Positions 1 through 9,086 are shown, numbered from the stretch's first letter. The stretch is DNA of 64,000 bases from Paraburkholderia nodosa (GCF_001718195.1 NZ_MCNV01000003.1:248001-312000); one strand, 5' to 3'. Numbers and translations are program-made. The notes: generated from the letters alone by a model not told the origin.

Positions 1-242
1 TCCGCGCCGATGGCCAGCGCCGTGCGCAGCGTTTCCTGCGCTTGCGTCACGCCCGCCGAAACGGCGATGACTTCGGTCGCCACGCCCGCTTCCTTCAGAC
101 GCACCGCTTCTTCCACGGCGATTTCGTCGAACGGGTTCATCGACATCTTCACGTTCGCGATGTCGACGCCCGTGCCATCCGACTTCACACGAACCTTCAC
201 GTTGTAATCGACTACGCGTTTGACTGGCACAAGGACTTTCAT
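1..242 (-). CDS. etfB: Electron transfer flavoprotein beta subunit (partial, N-terminal 80 residues)
   Basis: The minus strand from an ATG at 242 encodes [18 protein letters not shown] and continues to the window edge. This matches the start of the ETF beta subunit, including the [16 protein letters not shown] stretch typical of the family. ETF is a cytoplasmic FAD/AMP heterodimer that carries electrons from acyl-CoA and other dehydrogenases to ETF-ubiquinone oxidoreductase. Only about a third of the usual ~250 residues is visible, so the AMP-binding C-terminal half and the expected etfA partner lie outside the window. The gene is separated from metQ by a terminator at 390-414, so it starts its own transcript. 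Confidence 0.93.
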   Translation of the reverse strand, partial: MKVLVPVKRVVDYNVKVRVKSDGTGVDIANVKMSMNPFDEIAVEEAVRLKEAGVATEVIAVSAGVTQAQETLRTALAIGA

Positions 243-389
243 TCACATGCTCCGAAGTTACGAATACGTCAACCTGGCGGACATTATAGCGATAGCCCTG
301 TCGGGCCGATCTGCCACCAGCAATTTTCCCGAACCACCGCTGCCGCACCCCGGTCATCAGTAGCGAACGATCGTGCGATTTTACGGTGG

Positions 390-414
390 AAAAAACCCGG
401 GCATCAAGCCCGGG
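390..414 (-). terminator. Rho-independent terminator after metQ
   Basis: On the minus strand a 7-bp stem (GCCCGGG/CCCGGGC, positions 408-414 and 396-402) with a 5-nt loop is followed by six T (390-395). It lies about 40 bp past the metQ stop and ends the metNIQ transcript before etfB. Confidence 0.8.
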
Positions 415-452
415 CGCCGAAAAATATCTCTAATTTCACGGCCCAGGGGGTC

Positions 453-1250
453 CTACCAGGAGGTGATAACTGCCCCGCCGAACGTCGTTTCGACGTAGCG
501 CTTCACTTCCGGCGAGTGGTACGCGGCGACCAGCTTCGCCACCCAGGGCTTGTTGCGGTCGGCCTCGCGGATCGCGAGGATATTCACGTACGGCCCCTTC
601 GGGTCTTCGATTGCGATCGCGTCCTGTTTCGGCTTCAGGCCCGCTTGCATGGCGAAGTTCGTGTTGATCGCGGCGGCGTCCACGTCGTCGAGCGAACGCG
701 GAATCTGTGCGGCGTCGAGCTCGACGATTTTCAGCTTCCTGGGGTTTTCCACGATGTCGAGCGGCGTCGCCTTCAAACCTGCGTCGGCGCGCAACTTGAT
801 GAGACCCTGGCTCTGCAGCAGCAGCAACGCACGGCCGCCATTCGTCGGATCATTCGGCACCGCGATGCGCGCGCCCGGCTTCAGTTCGGAGAGCGATTTG
901 ATCTTCTTCGAGTAGATGCCCATCGGGAACGTAACGGTGTCGGCGATCTTGATCAGCTTGTAGCCGCGATCCTTCACCTGCGCGTCGAGATACGGCGCGT
1001 GCTGGTAGCTGTTGGCGTCGAGATCGCCGCCCGCGAGCGCCGCGTTCGGCTGCACGTAGTCGGAGAACTCGATGATCTTGATGTTCAGGCCGCTCTTCGC
1101 GGCCACGCTCTTCACGACTTCCATCACCTGCTCGTGCGGGCCGCCCGTCACGCCCACCTTGATGGTTTCGTCCGCGTGCGCAGCAAGCGGTGCGATGAGC
1201 GAAGCCGCGCCAAGCGCCGCCGCGAGCCGGATCATGAAACGACGTTGCAT
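453..1250 (-). CDS. metQ: Methionine ABC transporter, periplasmic substrate-binding protein (MetQ/NlpA family)
   Basis: A 265-residue NlpA/MetQ-family solute receptor that would bind methionine and deliver it to the MetI/MetN importer encoded just upstream in the same direction. The N-terminus is a signal peptide (RR, hydrophobic core, cleavage expected after AHA at residue 26). The mature part starts DETIKVGVTGGPHEQVMEVV, a typical MetQ opening. Unlike E. coli MetQ there is no lipobox cysteine, so the product should be a free periplasmic protein. I start at the ATG at 1250, which has AAAGG 6 nt upstream; a TTG at 1256 in the same frame is less likely. It is the last gene of metN-metI-metQ. 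Ligand specificity within NlpA proteins cannot be fixed from sequence alone. Confidence 0.92.
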   Translation of the reverse strand: MQRRFMIRLAAALGAASLIAPLAAHADETIKVGVTGGPHEQVMEVVKSVAAKSGLNIKIIEFSDYVQPNAALAGGDLDANSYQHAPYLDAQVKDRGYKLIKIADTVTFPMGIYSKKIKSLSELKPGARIAVPNDPTNGGRALLLLQSQGLIKLRADAGLKATPLDIVENPRKLKIVELDAAQIPRSLDDVDAAAINTNFAMQAGLKPKQDAIAIEDPKGPYVNILAIREADRNKPWVAKLVAAYHSPEVKRYVETTFGGAVITSW

Positions 1251-1305
1251 ATCCAACCTTTGTCTTGTGTAGTTATGTTGATCGAAAAACCGCTTGTTTT
1301 AAGGC

Positions 1306-1959
1306 CTATTTGTGGCTCAGGCGCCGCACGAGCCAGTCGCCGAACGACTGCACGAGCTGCACGAACACGATCAGGATCACGACCACGATCAACATGACTT
1401 CGGGTTCGAAGCGCTGATAGCCGTAGCGGATGCCGAGGTCGCCAAGACCACCGCCGCCGATCGCGCCGGCCATCGCCGAATAGCCGACGAGCGAGATGAA
1501 CGTGATGGTGAGCCCCGCCACGACGCCTGGCAGCGACTCGGGCAGCAGCACCTTGAAGACGATCTGGCTCGTGCTCGCGCCCATGGCCTGGGCCGCTTCG
1601 ATCAGGCCGCGATCGACTTCGCGCAGCGCCGTTTCGACGAGCCGCGCGATAAACGGCGCAGCGGCGATGGTGAGCGGCACGACGGCGGCCGCCGTGCCGA
1701 TCGACGAGCCGACCACGAGGCGCGTGAACGGAATCACGGCAACGAGCAGGATGATGAACGGCGTGGAACGCACGGCATTGACGATCACCCCCATCACGCG
1801 ATTCGCGGCGATGTTCTGCAGCACGCCGTTGCGGTCGGTGAGATAGAGCAGCACGCCGAGCGGCAGGCCGATGGCCGCGCCCACGAGTCCCGAGATGCCC
1901 ACCATGACGAGCGTCTCCCAGAACGACTGGACGAACATGTCGAACATTTCACTCCACAT
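1306..1959 (-). CDS. metI: Methionine ABC transporter permease
   Basis: A 217-residue inner-membrane permease of the MetI type with about five hydrophobic segments. The cytoplasmic coupling (EAA) loop is seen at [20 protein letters not shown], the site that docks onto MetN. Length matches the family (about 217). Its start overlaps the metN stop by 11 bp, indicating translational coupling, and metQ follows 55 bp downstream. Confidence 0.95.
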   Translation of the reverse strand: MWSEMFDMFVQSFWETLVMVGISGLVGAAIGLPLGVLLYLTDRNGVLQNIAANRVMGVIVNAVRSTPFIILLVAVIPFTRLVVGSSIGTAAAVVPLTIAAAPFIARLVETALREVDRGLIEAAQAMGASTSQIVFKVLLPESLPGVVAGLTITFISLVGYSAMAGAIGGGGLGDLGIRYGYQRFEPEVMLIVVVILIVFVQLVQSFGDWLVRRLSHK

Positions 1960-2983
1960 GGGACAGTTCCTCCACCACGACGCCTTGTTCGCGCAGCCAC
2001 GCCATGGCCTGCGCCACCTTCACCGGATCGCCGCCCGCGAGCACCGCGAGCGAGCCGAACGCCTGCCCCTGGATCTCGTCGATCTGGCCGTGCAGGATGT
2101 TGAAATCGAGTTCGAAGCGGCGAATCGTCTCCGAGAGAACCGGCTGATCGACGCCCGTGCCCTTGAACGCGAGGCGCAGCAAGTGGCCGCTGCCCTTGGC
2201 GAGATGCTCGGCCACGCGCGCCTTGAGCGCGGGCGGCAATTCCTGGGCGATCACGTCGCCGAGCAGCGCGCGCGTGACTTCGTGGCGCGGCTGCAGGAAC
2301 ACGTCGATCACGGGACCGCTTTCCACCACGCGGCCCGCGTCGAGCACGGCCACGCGGTCGCAGACCTGTTTGATCACTTCCATCTGGTGCGTGATCATCA
2401 CGATGGTCAGGTTCAGTTCGCGATTGATCTTGCGCAGCAGGTCGAGAATCGCGCGCGTGGTTTCGGGGTCGAGCGCCGAGGTCGCCTCGTCCGAAAGCAG
2501 CACCTTCGGCTTGCTCGCGAGCGCGCGCGCAATGCCCACGCGCTGCTTCTGGCCGCCGCTGATCTGCGAGGGATAGCGGTCTTTCTGCGCGGTCAGGCCG
2601 ACGAGTTCGAGCAGCGGCAGCACCGTCGCTTCGATCTCGGCGCGCTTCACGCCGGCCAGTTCGAGCGGCAGCGCGACGTTGTCGAACACGGTGCGCGACG
2701 ACAGCAGGTTGAAGTGCTGGAAAATCATGCCGATCTCGCGGCGCGCTTCGCGCAGCTGGGCCGAAGAGAGCGACGTGAGCGTGCGAGCGTTGACGACGAT
2801 GTCGCCTTCGGTGGGCCGCGTGAGCAGGTTGATGGTGCGCACCAGCGTGCTCTTGCCTGCGCCGCTGCGCCCGATGATGCCGAACACTTCGCCCGGCGGA
2901 ATCGTCAGATTGACGTTGTGCAGCGCCTCGATCCAGCCTTGTGGGCCGGCGAAGCGCTGGGACACGTTTCGAATTTCGATCAT
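1949..2983 (-). CDS. metN: Methionine ABC transporter ATP-binding protein
   Basis: A 344-residue ABC ATPase. Walker A is GRSGAGKST (residues 38-46), the signature is SGGQKQR (142-148) and Walker B is VLLSDE (161-166). The C-terminal ~85 residues form the ACT-like NIL domain that in E. coli MetN binds methionine and blocks transport (trans-inhibition). It is the first gene of metNIQ and overlaps metI by 11 bp. The divergent neighbour is a hydrolase; the 300 bp between them must carry both promoters. I saw no SAM riboswitch. Confidence 0.96.
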   Translation of the reverse strand: MIEIRNVSQRFAGPQGWIEALHNVNLTIPPGEVFGIIGRSGAGKSTLVRTINLLTRPTEGDIVVNARTLTSLSSAQLREARREIGMIFQHFNLLSSRTVFDNVALPLELAGVKRAEIEATVLPLLELVGLTAQKDRYPSQISGGQKQRVGIARALASKPKVLLSDEATSALDPETTRAILDLLRKINRELNLTIVMITHQMEVIKQVCDRVAVLDAGRVVESGPVIDVFLQPRHEVTRALLGDVIAQELPPALKARVAEHLAKGSGHLLRLAFKGTGVDQPVLSETIRRFELDFNILHGQIDEIQGQAFGSLAVLAGGDPVKVAQAMAWLREQGVVVEELSHVE

Positions 2984-3284
2984 GGAAAAAAAGCAAAACG
3001 GCGGGTGTGCCGCGCGCCGCTCGCGCAGGCCGCTCCTTTTCAGTAGCGGAAAACGCGTCGCGCCGGCAGACAGCCGCCGTTTGATGGACTGGATTTAGCC
3101 CCGCATTTTACCCTGGCACGCAAAATTCCTTTTAATAATCAATTTCGATAATTTCATAACTCATTTGCATTAGAGGCTTCTGGCAGCGCGTGGCCGCCCG
3201 CGCGGCCGCTACACTGCTGCCGACAGATTGATGCCGAAAACGAACTACCGTGAACCGCCACGCATTGCCCAAACAGGGAGCGAG
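2984..3284. other. Divergent intergenic region between metN and the hydrolase
   Basis: About 300 bp without a gene. The part at roughly 3100-3180 is clearly A+T-richer than its surroundings, as expected for back-to-back promoters. I could not assign convincing -10/-35 pairs or a named operator. An in-frame ATG at 3231 for the plus-strand gene lacks a ribosome-binding site and is not used here. Confidence 0.4.
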
Positions 3285-4175
3285 ATGGAGACCAGTCAGA
3301 ACATCGCCATGGCGCAAGCCGCCGAACCCGCCGCGCAAGCGACGCTGCGTACGCGTGACGGCGTCGAGTTGCCGCTCTACGTCTGGCGCGCGAGCGCGCC
3401 GCCGCGCGCGGCCATCGCGCTGATTCATGGTCTCGCGGAACACGCGGGCCGCTATGCGGCGCTCGCCACGCGGCTGACCGCTGCGGGCATCGATGTCTAC
3501 GCAATCGATCTGCGCGGCCACGGGCATGCCCGTGGCCGCCGCACCTGGATCTCGCACTTCGACGACTATCTCAACGACGCCGAGGCGCTCCTCGCCCACG
3601 CGAGCGCGCAATGCGCTGCACAGGGCACACCGCTCTTCCTGATGGGACACAGCATGGGCGGCGCGATTGCCGCGCTCTACGCCATCGAGCGCCTGCCGCA
3701 AACTCGCGTGCCGCTCGCGGGCCTGCTGCTCTCGAGCGCGGCGCTCGCGCCGGGCCGCGACGTGCCCGCATGGAAAATCGCCGCGAGCCGCGTAATCAGC
3801 GCAGTCTGGCCGACCTTTCCGGCCATGAAAATCGACGCGGCGCTGCTCGCGCGCGTGCGCGACGTGGTCGAAGCCAATCGCGCCGATCCGCTCGTGCATC
3901 ACGGCGCGATTCCCGCCCGCACGGGGGCGCAATTGCTGGAAGCGATGAAGCGCATCGAGACGGGACGCGCGCAACTGCGGCTACCCGTGCTGATCTGGCA
4001 TGGCACCGAGGACAAGCTCACCGAGCCCGAGGGCAGCCGCGCGTTCGGCGCGAACGTGGGATCGCCCGATCGCACGCTCACGCTATATGAAGGCAGCTAC
4101 CATGAAACGCTCAACGACCTCGATCGAGAGCGCGTGATCGGCGCGCTGATCGACTGGATCGACCAGCACTCCTGA
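3285..4175 (+). CDS. Alpha/beta hydrolase, monoacylglycerol-lipase-like (Hydrolase_4/serine aminopeptidase S33 fold)
   Basis: A 296-residue cytoplasmic alpha/beta hydrolase without signal peptide. The catalytic triad is readable: Ser123 in GHSMGG, Asp243 in HGTEDKLT and His273 in SYHETLND, with HG at 48-49 forming the oxyanion loop. The arrangement and the LRGHGHARGRR segment fit the PldB/monoacylglycerol lipase group, which releases fatty acids from monoglycerides or lysophospholipids. The true substrate is unknown. The start at 3285 is chosen for AGGGAG 4 nt upstream. It converges with the crotonase gene 13 bp downstream. Confidence 0.85.
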   Translation: METSQNIAMAQAAEPAAQATLRTRDGVELPLYVWRASAPPRAAIALIHGLAEHAGRYAALATRLTAAGIDVYAIDLRGHGHARGRRTWISHFDDYLNDAEALLAHASAQCAAQGTPLFLMGHSMGGAIAALYAIERLPQTRVPLAGLLLSSAALAPGRDVPAWKIAASRVISAVWPTFPAMKIDAALLARVRDVVEANRADPLVHHGAIPARTGAQLLEAMKRIETGRAQLRLPVLIWHGTEDKLTEPEGSRAFGANVGSPDRTLTLYEGSYHETLNDLDRERVIGALIDWIDQHS

Positions 4176-4188
4176 GCGGTCAGGCGCG

Positions 4189-4983
4189 TTACTTCGCGCT
4201 GCGTTTCTCGATGAACGCCTGCACGCCGTCGAGCGCTGGGTCGGTCATCATGTTGCAGGCCATGGTCTGCCCGGCCAGCTGATACGCGGCGTCGATGCCC
4301 ATTTCGAGCTGCCGGTAGAAGAGCCCCTTGCCTGCCGCGACGGCCTCGCGCGGCTTCGCGCAGATGCTCGCGGCCAGTGCGGTCACGGCGGCGTCGAGTT
4401 GGTCGACGGGCACCACGCGATTCACGAGGCCTTCGCGCAACGCCTTCTCCGCATCGATGAATTCGCCCGTCATCAGCATCTCGAAGGCCGCCTTGCGCGA
4501 GACATTGCGCGAGAGCGGCACAGCGGGCGTCGAGCAAAAGAGCCCGAGATTGATGCCCGACACCGCAAAGCGCGCCGAGTCCGCCGCCACCGCCAGATCG
4601 CACATCGCGACGAGCTGGCAGCCCGCCGCCGTCGCCACGCCCTGGACGCGCGCGATGACGGGCTGCGGCATCTTTTGAATGGCGAGCATCATCTTCGAGC
4701 AGCGCTCGAACAACTTCGTGTAGTACTCGTGCGAGGGCGCCGCGCGCATTTCCCTGAGATCGTGGCCCGCGCAGAACGCGCGCCCTGCGGCTGCGATGAC
4801 GACCACGCGCGCGTCGGATTGCGCCAGCGCGGCGAGTTCGCCCTGCAACGCATCGATGAGCGCCTCGGAAAGCGCGTTGAACGCATCCGGACGGTTCAGC
4901 GTGAGGCGCACGACGCCCGACACGCCATACGCATCGCGTGTAATTTCGACCAGCGCTTGCGATGAAGAGGGAATGGCACTCAC
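4189..4983 (-). CDS. Enoyl-CoA hydratase/isomerase family protein, ECHDC3-like, lacking the usual catalytic glutamates
   Basis: A 264-residue crotonase-fold protein. The CoA/oxyanion elements are present (FCAGHDL at 70-76, VQGVATAAGCQL at 113-124). At the positions of rat hydratase Glu144 and Glu164, however, there are Gln123 (in GCQLVAMCD) and Gly143 (in SGINLGLFCSTP). The NLGLFCSTP segment is characteristic of the ECHDC3-type subfamily, whose reaction is not established, so ordinary 2-enoyl-CoA hydration is doubtful. It starts at a GTG (4983) with AAGGAG upstream. An HDAC-family gene lies just upstream in the same direction, and the two may be cotranscribed. Confidence 0.85.
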   Translation of the reverse strand: MSAIPSSSQALVEITRDAYGVSGVVRLTLNRPDAFNALSEALIDALQGELAALAQSDARVVVIAAAGRAFCAGHDLREMRAAPSHEYYTKLFERCSKMMLAIQKMPQPVIARVQGVATAAGCQLVAMCDLAVAADSARFAVSGINLGLFCSTPAVPLSRNVSRKAAFEMLMTGEFIDAEKALREGLVNRVVPVDQLDAAVTALAASICAKPREAVAAGKGLFYRQLEMGIDAAYQLAGQTMACNMMTDPALDGVQAFIEKRSAK

Positions 4984-5047
4984 GATGCGTGTCTCCTTCG
5001 TTCGAATGTGTGCGATGCGGGTCCGCGCTCTGGGCCGCGCCGGCCGC

Positions 5048-5974
5048 CTAGATATCCGCCAGCGCGCGCAGATGCGCCACCACGCTGCGGCCGAGCGCCG
5101 AGAGGTTATAGCCGCCTTCGAGGCTGCTCACGATGCGCCCCTTCGCATAGCGGCCCGCGATGTCGCGAATCTGGTCCGTGATCCAGGCGAAGTCGTCCTC
5201 CACGAGGCCCATGTTGCCGAGATCGTCTTCGCGATGCGCGTCGAAGCCCGCCGAGACGAACACCATCTCCGGTTTGAACTCGTGCAGCCGCGGCAGCCAC
5301 ATGATGTCGATGGCCTCGCGCACTTCCATGCCTTTCGTGCGCGCCGCGATCGGCAGGTTGACCATGTTCGGCGCCGGATTCTCGGCCCCCGAGTACGGAT
5401 AGAACGGATGCTGAAAGAAGCTGCACATCAGCACGCGCGAGTCGCCCGCGAACGCGGCCTCGGTGCCGTTGCCGTGATGCACGTCGAAATCGACGATCGC
5501 CACGCGCTGGAGGCCGTGGACTTCGAGTGCATGGCGCGCCGCGATCGCGATGTTGTTGAAGAAGCAAAAGCCCATCGCGCGCGCAGGCTCCGCGTGATGG
5601 CCGGGCGGGCGCACGCTGCAGAATGCGTTCTCGTAGCGCCCGGCGAGGACCGCGTCGGTGGCCGCGATCGCCGCGCCCGCCGCACGCAGCGCCGCCTGCC
5701 ACGTGTGCGGATTCATCAGCGTGTCCGGGTCGATGCTCGCGTAGCCTTCGCTAGGCGCCGTGTTGCGGATGAAGTCGATATGCGCCTGGGTATGCACGCG
5801 CAGGAGGTCCGCCTCGGTCGCGAGCGGCGCCGATTCGTCGCGCTCGATCAGCGCGTCGATGCGGCTCGCGATCAGTTGGTCTTCGATAGCCTGCAGACGC
5901 GCGGGGCATTCAGGATGCCATTCGCCCATCTCGTGCAGCAGAAAATCGGGGTGAGAGAAGAAACCGGTCGTCAT
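5048..5974 (-). CDS. Histone deacetylase family protein (bacterial deacetylase, acetoin-utilisation/acetylpolyamine type)
   Basis: A 308-residue zinc deacetylase of the arginase/HDAC fold. Visible active-site elements are HPECPARL near the N-terminus, the charge-relay pair His126-His127 in RPPGHHAEP, zinc ligands Asp164 and His166 in DFDVHHGNG and Asp245 in SAGFDAH, and the catalytic Tyr in SLEGGYNL. In bacteria such proteins deacetylate lysines, polyamines or other small amines; the substrate here is not predictable. The ATG at 5974 (GGCGAG 8 nt upstream) is preferred to a GTG at 5983. It probably forms a pair with the downstream crotonase gene. Confidence 0.9.
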   Translation of the reverse strand: MTTGFFSHPDFLLHEMGEWHPECPARLQAIEDQLIASRIDALIERDESAPLATEADLLRVHTQAHIDFIRNTAPSEGYASIDPDTLMNPHTWQAALRAAGAAIAATDAVLAGRYENAFCSVRPPGHHAEPARAMGFCFFNNIAIAARHALEVHGLQRVAIVDFDVHHGNGTEAAFAGDSRVLMCSFFQHPFYPYSGAENPAPNMVNLPIAARTKGMEVREAIDIMWLPRLHEFKPEMVFVSAGFDAHREDDLGNMGLVEDDFAWITDQIRDIAGRYAKGRIVSSLEGGYNLSALGRSVVAHLRALADI

Positions 5975-6189
5975 GAGTCGCACTCGCCGCGGGCTTCGCG
6001 CATGCGCGCGGCCGCGGGTCTCCTTCTGTCTTTAGTCTGGCGGCACGCCGGCTGGCGCGCGAACAGACACCACGTTACCACAGCGACCTGGTGCTCACGC
6101 GCCACGCCGGCGCGCAACGGCCCGATTCCCCGAAGGCGCTCGGTTATACTGCCCGGGTTCTTCCTGGACCGCTCTCCCTCCGCTCTCTC

Positions 6190-7503
6190 ATGACCCTCAA
6201 GACCGCTCTGTCCGCCTCCAGCCGCCCACGTCGCACGACCTTCGCACTCGCGCTTTGCGTCGCGGCGTCGTTGTGCACCGGCGCGGCGCGCGCGCAAACT
6301 GCCGCGCCGAAATCGCGACAGACGCCGCTCACGCTCGCGCAGGCGCAACCGCAAACGCCGACGCAGGGCCAGACGTTCGAAGAGGAAATCGTCCCGCAGC
6401 GCTACGCGAACAATCCGGACGTCGACGGCTTCATCAACGACATGGTGGCGCGCTACGACTTCGATCCCACCGCACTGCATGCGCTGTTCGCGAGCGCGAA
6501 CTATTCGGCGACGGCGGTGAAGCTCGTGACGCCCTCGCCCGTTCCGGGCGTGAAGAACTGGCGCGCATATCAGGCGCGCTTCCTCGACCCGGTACGCATC
6601 AATGCGGGGGTACGCTTCTGGCGCGCGAACCAGGCCACGCTGCAGCGCGCGTCGGAGGAGTTTGGCGTGCCGCCCGAGGTGATCGTCGGCATCATCGGCG
6701 TGGAGACGATCTACGGCCGCTACATGGGCAACTTCCGCGTGCTCGATGCGCTCACCACGCTCGCCTTCGATTATCCGGACACGCCGAACCGCGCCGAGCG
6801 CATGGCGACGTTCCGCAAGAATCTCGAGGACTACCTCGTGTGGACGCGCGACGCGCAGATCGATCCGTCGTCGGTGCTCGGCTCGTACACGGGCGCGATC
6901 GGCATTCCGCAGTTCCTGCCGAGCAGCATCGTGCAGTACGCGGTGGACTACGAGGGCAACAATCACATCGATCTGCGCGGGAGCACGGCCGACGCGATCG
7001 GCAGCGTGGCGAACTATCTGCGGCAGAACGGCTGGGAATCGGGGCGGCCCGTGGTGTGGAATATCGCCACCGATGCGGGCAGCCTCGGCATCGCCCAGGC
7101 CGCCGCCGACGGCAAGCCCGAACCGCGCTGGCCGCTGAGCCAGTTGCTGCGCTCGGGCCTCGTGCTCGACCAGCCGGACGTGGATATCGCCGCCGAGGCG
7201 GGCACGCCTGTCACGGTGATCGACCTGCCCTCGCCTGGCCGCGGCACCGAGTACAAGCTCGGGCTCAAGAACTTTTATGTGCTGACGCGCTATAACCGCA
7301 GCTTCTTCTATGCGCTCGCGGTGTATCAGCTGGGCATGCGCGTGAAAGCGCAGATGCTGGCGACGCAGCCAGGCGTGGGGGTGGGCCCGGCGAACGGAAA
7401 CGGTGGAAATGGCGGCAACGGCGGCAACAACGGTGGCAATGGCAACGGGATGAACAGCGCCCCGAACGGCACGGGTGCGACGCCACCCGAACAGCAAGAG
7501 TAA
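6190..7503 (+). CDS. mltB: Lytic murein transglycosylase B (MltB family)
   Basis: A 437-residue exported muramidase that cleaves peptidoglycan glycan strands with formation of 1,6-anhydro ends. The signal peptide spans residues 1-35 (cleavage near ARAQ) and has no lipobox, so this is a soluble form of a family that is often a lipoprotein. The SLT_2 domain includes the catalytic Glu172 in GVETIYGRYMGN and a later YEGNNHIDLRGSTAD segment. The last ~35 residues are a Gly/Asn-rich tail outside the family core. The start is the ATG at 6190, after which the signal sequence begins. Expression ends at the terminator at 7521-7557. Confidence 0.92.
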   Translation: MTLKTALSASSRPRRTTFALALCVAASLCTGAARAQTAAPKSRQTPLTLAQAQPQTPTQGQTFEEEIVPQRYANNPDVDGFINDMVARYDFDPTALHALFASANYSATAVKLVTPSPVPGVKNWRAYQARFLDPVRINAGVRFWRANQATLQRASEEFGVPPEVIVGIIGVETIYGRYMGNFRVLDALTTLAFDYPDTPNRAERMATFRKNLEDYLVWTRDAQIDPSSVLGSYTGAIGIPQFLPSSIVQYAVDYEGNNHIDLRGSTADAIGSVANYLRQNGWESGRPVVWNIATDAGSLGIAQAAADGKPEPRWPLSQLLRSGLVLDQPDVDIAAEAGTPVTVIDLPSPGRGTEYKLGLKNFYVLTRYNRSFFYALAVYQLGMRVKAQMLATQPGVGVGPANGNGGNGGNGGNNGGNGNGMNSAPNGTGATPPEQQE

Positions 7504-7520
7504 CTTCAGCGATACAAAGC

Positions 7521-7557
7521 AAAACGGCCTTCGGAAACATCGAAGGCCGTTTTTTTT
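7521..7557. terminator. Bidirectional terminator between mltB and cysM
   Basis: A 10-bp perfect stem (ACGGCCTTCG, 7524-7533, with 7541-7550) and 7-nt loop are followed by seven T on the plus strand and preceded by four A, so it can stop both the mltB transcript and the convergent cysM transcript. Confidence 0.9.
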
Positions 7558-7572
7558 GCGTCCACGCTTCAA

Positions 7573-8475
7573 TCAGGCGGGAAACACACCCGTCGAGAGA
7601 TAGCGGTCGCCACGATCGCAGACGATGAACACGATCGTCGCGTTCTCGAGCTGGCGCGCAAGACGCATCGCCACCTCACATGCGCCGCCCGACGAGATCC
7701 CCGCGAAGATACCTTCGACCGAGGCCAGACGGCGCGCCATGTTCTCGGCGGCGGCCTGGCTCACGCTCTCCACGCGATCCACGCGGCTGCGGTCGAAAAT
7801 CTTCGGCATATACGCTTCGGGCCACTTGCGAATGCCCGGAATGCGCGAGCCCTCTTCCGGCTGCGCGCCGACGATCTCGATCGCCTGATTCTTTTCTTTC
7901 AGGAACTGGGACGTGCCCATGATCGTGCCGGTCGTGCCCATCGACGAAACGAAGTGCGTGATGCGCCCTTCGGTATCGCGCCAGATTTCCGGGCCGGTGG
8001 CCTCGTAGTGCGCAAGCGGATTGTCGGGATTGCCGAACTGGTCGAGGATAATCCCCTTGCCGTCGCGCTGCATTTGCTCGGCGAGGTCGCGCGCATATTC
8101 CATGCCGCCCTTGACCGGCGTGAGCATGATTTCGGCGCCGTAAGCCGCCATGCTCTGACGGCGCTCGACCGAGAGGTCCTCCGGCATGATGAGCACCATC
8201 TTGTAGCCGCGGATCGCCGCCGCCATGGCGAGCGCGATGCCCGTGTTGCCGCTCGTCGCTTCGATGAGTGTGTCGCCGGGCTTGATGCGGCCGCGCTCTT
8301 CGGCTTTACGGATCATCGAGAGCGCCGGGCGGTCCTTCACGGACCCAGCCGGGTTGTTGCCTTCGAGCTTGGCCAGCAAGACGTTGTTGCGGGCGCGGAT
8401 TTCGTCGTCCGGCAGGCGGACGAGCTGCACGAGCGGGGTATTGCCGATCGTGTCTTCAATGGTCTTGTAGGGCAT
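7573..8475 (-). CDS. cysM: Cysteine synthase B (O-acetylserine sulfhydrylase, CysM)
   Basis: A 300-residue PLP enzyme making cysteine from O-acetylserine and sulfide; the B isoenzyme can also use thiosulfate. Lys47 in NPAGSVKDRPA binds PLP and EATSGNTGIALA is the substrate/phosphate loop. The ~300-residue length and KWPEAYMPKIFD in the C-terminal half favour CysM over CysK. It faces mltB across a shared terminator and is transcribed alone, 249 bp from the ComEA-like gene. Confidence 0.94.
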   Translation of the reverse strand: MPYKTIEDTIGNTPLVQLVRLPDDEIRARNNVLLAKLEGNNPAGSVKDRPALSMIRKAEERGRIKPGDTLIEATSGNTGIALAMAAAIRGYKMVLIMPEDLSVERRQSMAAYGAEIMLTPVKGGMEYARDLAEQMQRDGKGIILDQFGNPDNPLAHYEATGPEIWRDTEGRITHFVSSMGTTGTIMGTSQFLKEKNQAIEIVGAQPEEGSRIPGIRKWPEAYMPKIFDRSRVDRVESVSQAAAENMARRLASVEGIFAGISSGGACEVAMRLARQLENATIVFIVCDRGDRYLSTGVFPA

Positions 8476-8593
8476 GGGGATGGCAGTGAGGCGCGATGAC
8501 GTGACCCGTCGATTCTAAACCACGCGGGCAGCGACCGCAGGGGACCCATGACGCCGGTATGGACGCCGGCTGGCGACTCGACCATCATGGGCT

Positions 8594-8621
8594 GCAAAAA
8601 GCCCGCGGCCCGGGCCGCGGG
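8594..8621 (-). terminator. Rho-independent terminator after the comEA-like gene
   Basis: A 20-bp perfect palindrome (8602-8621, CCCGCGGCC/GGCCGCGGG) followed on the minus strand by GC and five T (8596-8600). It sits about 100 bp past the ComEA-like stop codon and is very GC-rich, typical for this genome. Confidence 0.75.
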
Positions 8622-8724
8622 TCAACGTCGCGGGTCGACTTCACCTGAGCGACACCTGAAGGAAACTGCGCCCCGCGACGGCGCAGCACGACGCGCGGGG
8701 TAACACACGAGCGCGAGCGGCCTG

Positions 8725-9072
8725 CTACTTCTTGACCGCCACGGCAGCCTGAGGTGCGCCCGCCTTCGCGGGCGTTGCCTGCGCAACCTTCGCCTGTGCT
8801 GCATGGGCATTCGCGGGACCGATCGCCAATCCTTCGGCCTGCAAACGTTCGACGGTATGGCCGCCCATGCCCTTCACGCGCTTGCCGAGGTCACTGGCAT
8901 CCTTGTACGGGCCGTGCGCGCTGCGCTCGTCGAGAATGGCCTTGGCGCGCGCGGGCCCCACCCCCTTGATGCCGCGAAGCGCGTCTTCGTTGGCGGTGTT
9001 GACGTCCACGGCCGCAAAGGCGTGGCTGAATACGGCCAGAAGCGCGGCCGCCGCAAGGACTTTTCGGAACAT
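8725..9072 (-). CDS. ComEA-like helix-hairpin-helix DNA-binding protein, secreted
   Basis: A 115-residue protein with a cleavable signal peptide (residues 1-20, HAFA) followed by a ComEA-type helix-hairpin-helix domain: VDVNTANEDALRGIKGVGPARAKAI and a second hairpin around GKRVKGMGG. In competent bacteria the periplasmic ComEA protein binds incoming double-stranded DNA. Here there is no membrane anchor or long linker, only an Ala-rich tail of about 30 residues. No other competence genes are nearby, so a role in DNA uptake is inference from the family. It has its own terminator downstream and follows the hldD terminator. Confidence 0.85.
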   Translation of the reverse strand: MFRKVLAAAALLAVFSHAFAAVDVNTANEDALRGIKGVGPARAKAILDERSAHGPYKDASDLGKRVKGMGGHTVERLQAEGLAIGPANAHAAQAKVAQATPAKAGAPQAAVAVKK

Positions 9073-9086
9073 GCTGGATCTCCCAC

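Noticed and set aside
2984..3284. SAM riboswitch or MetJ-box upstream of metN
   Set aside because: No SAM-riboswitch-like stem pattern and no repeated AGACGTCT boxes are visible.
7380..7490. Gly/Asn repeat at the mltB 3' end as a frameshift or foreign insertion
   Set aside because: The frame is intact to a normal stop followed by a terminator; low-complexity tails are common at the ends of exported proteins in this group.
8602..8621. 20-bp perfect GC palindrome as a protein-binding site
   Set aside because: It is followed by a T-run on the minus strand and lies just after the comEA-like gene, so a terminator explains it.
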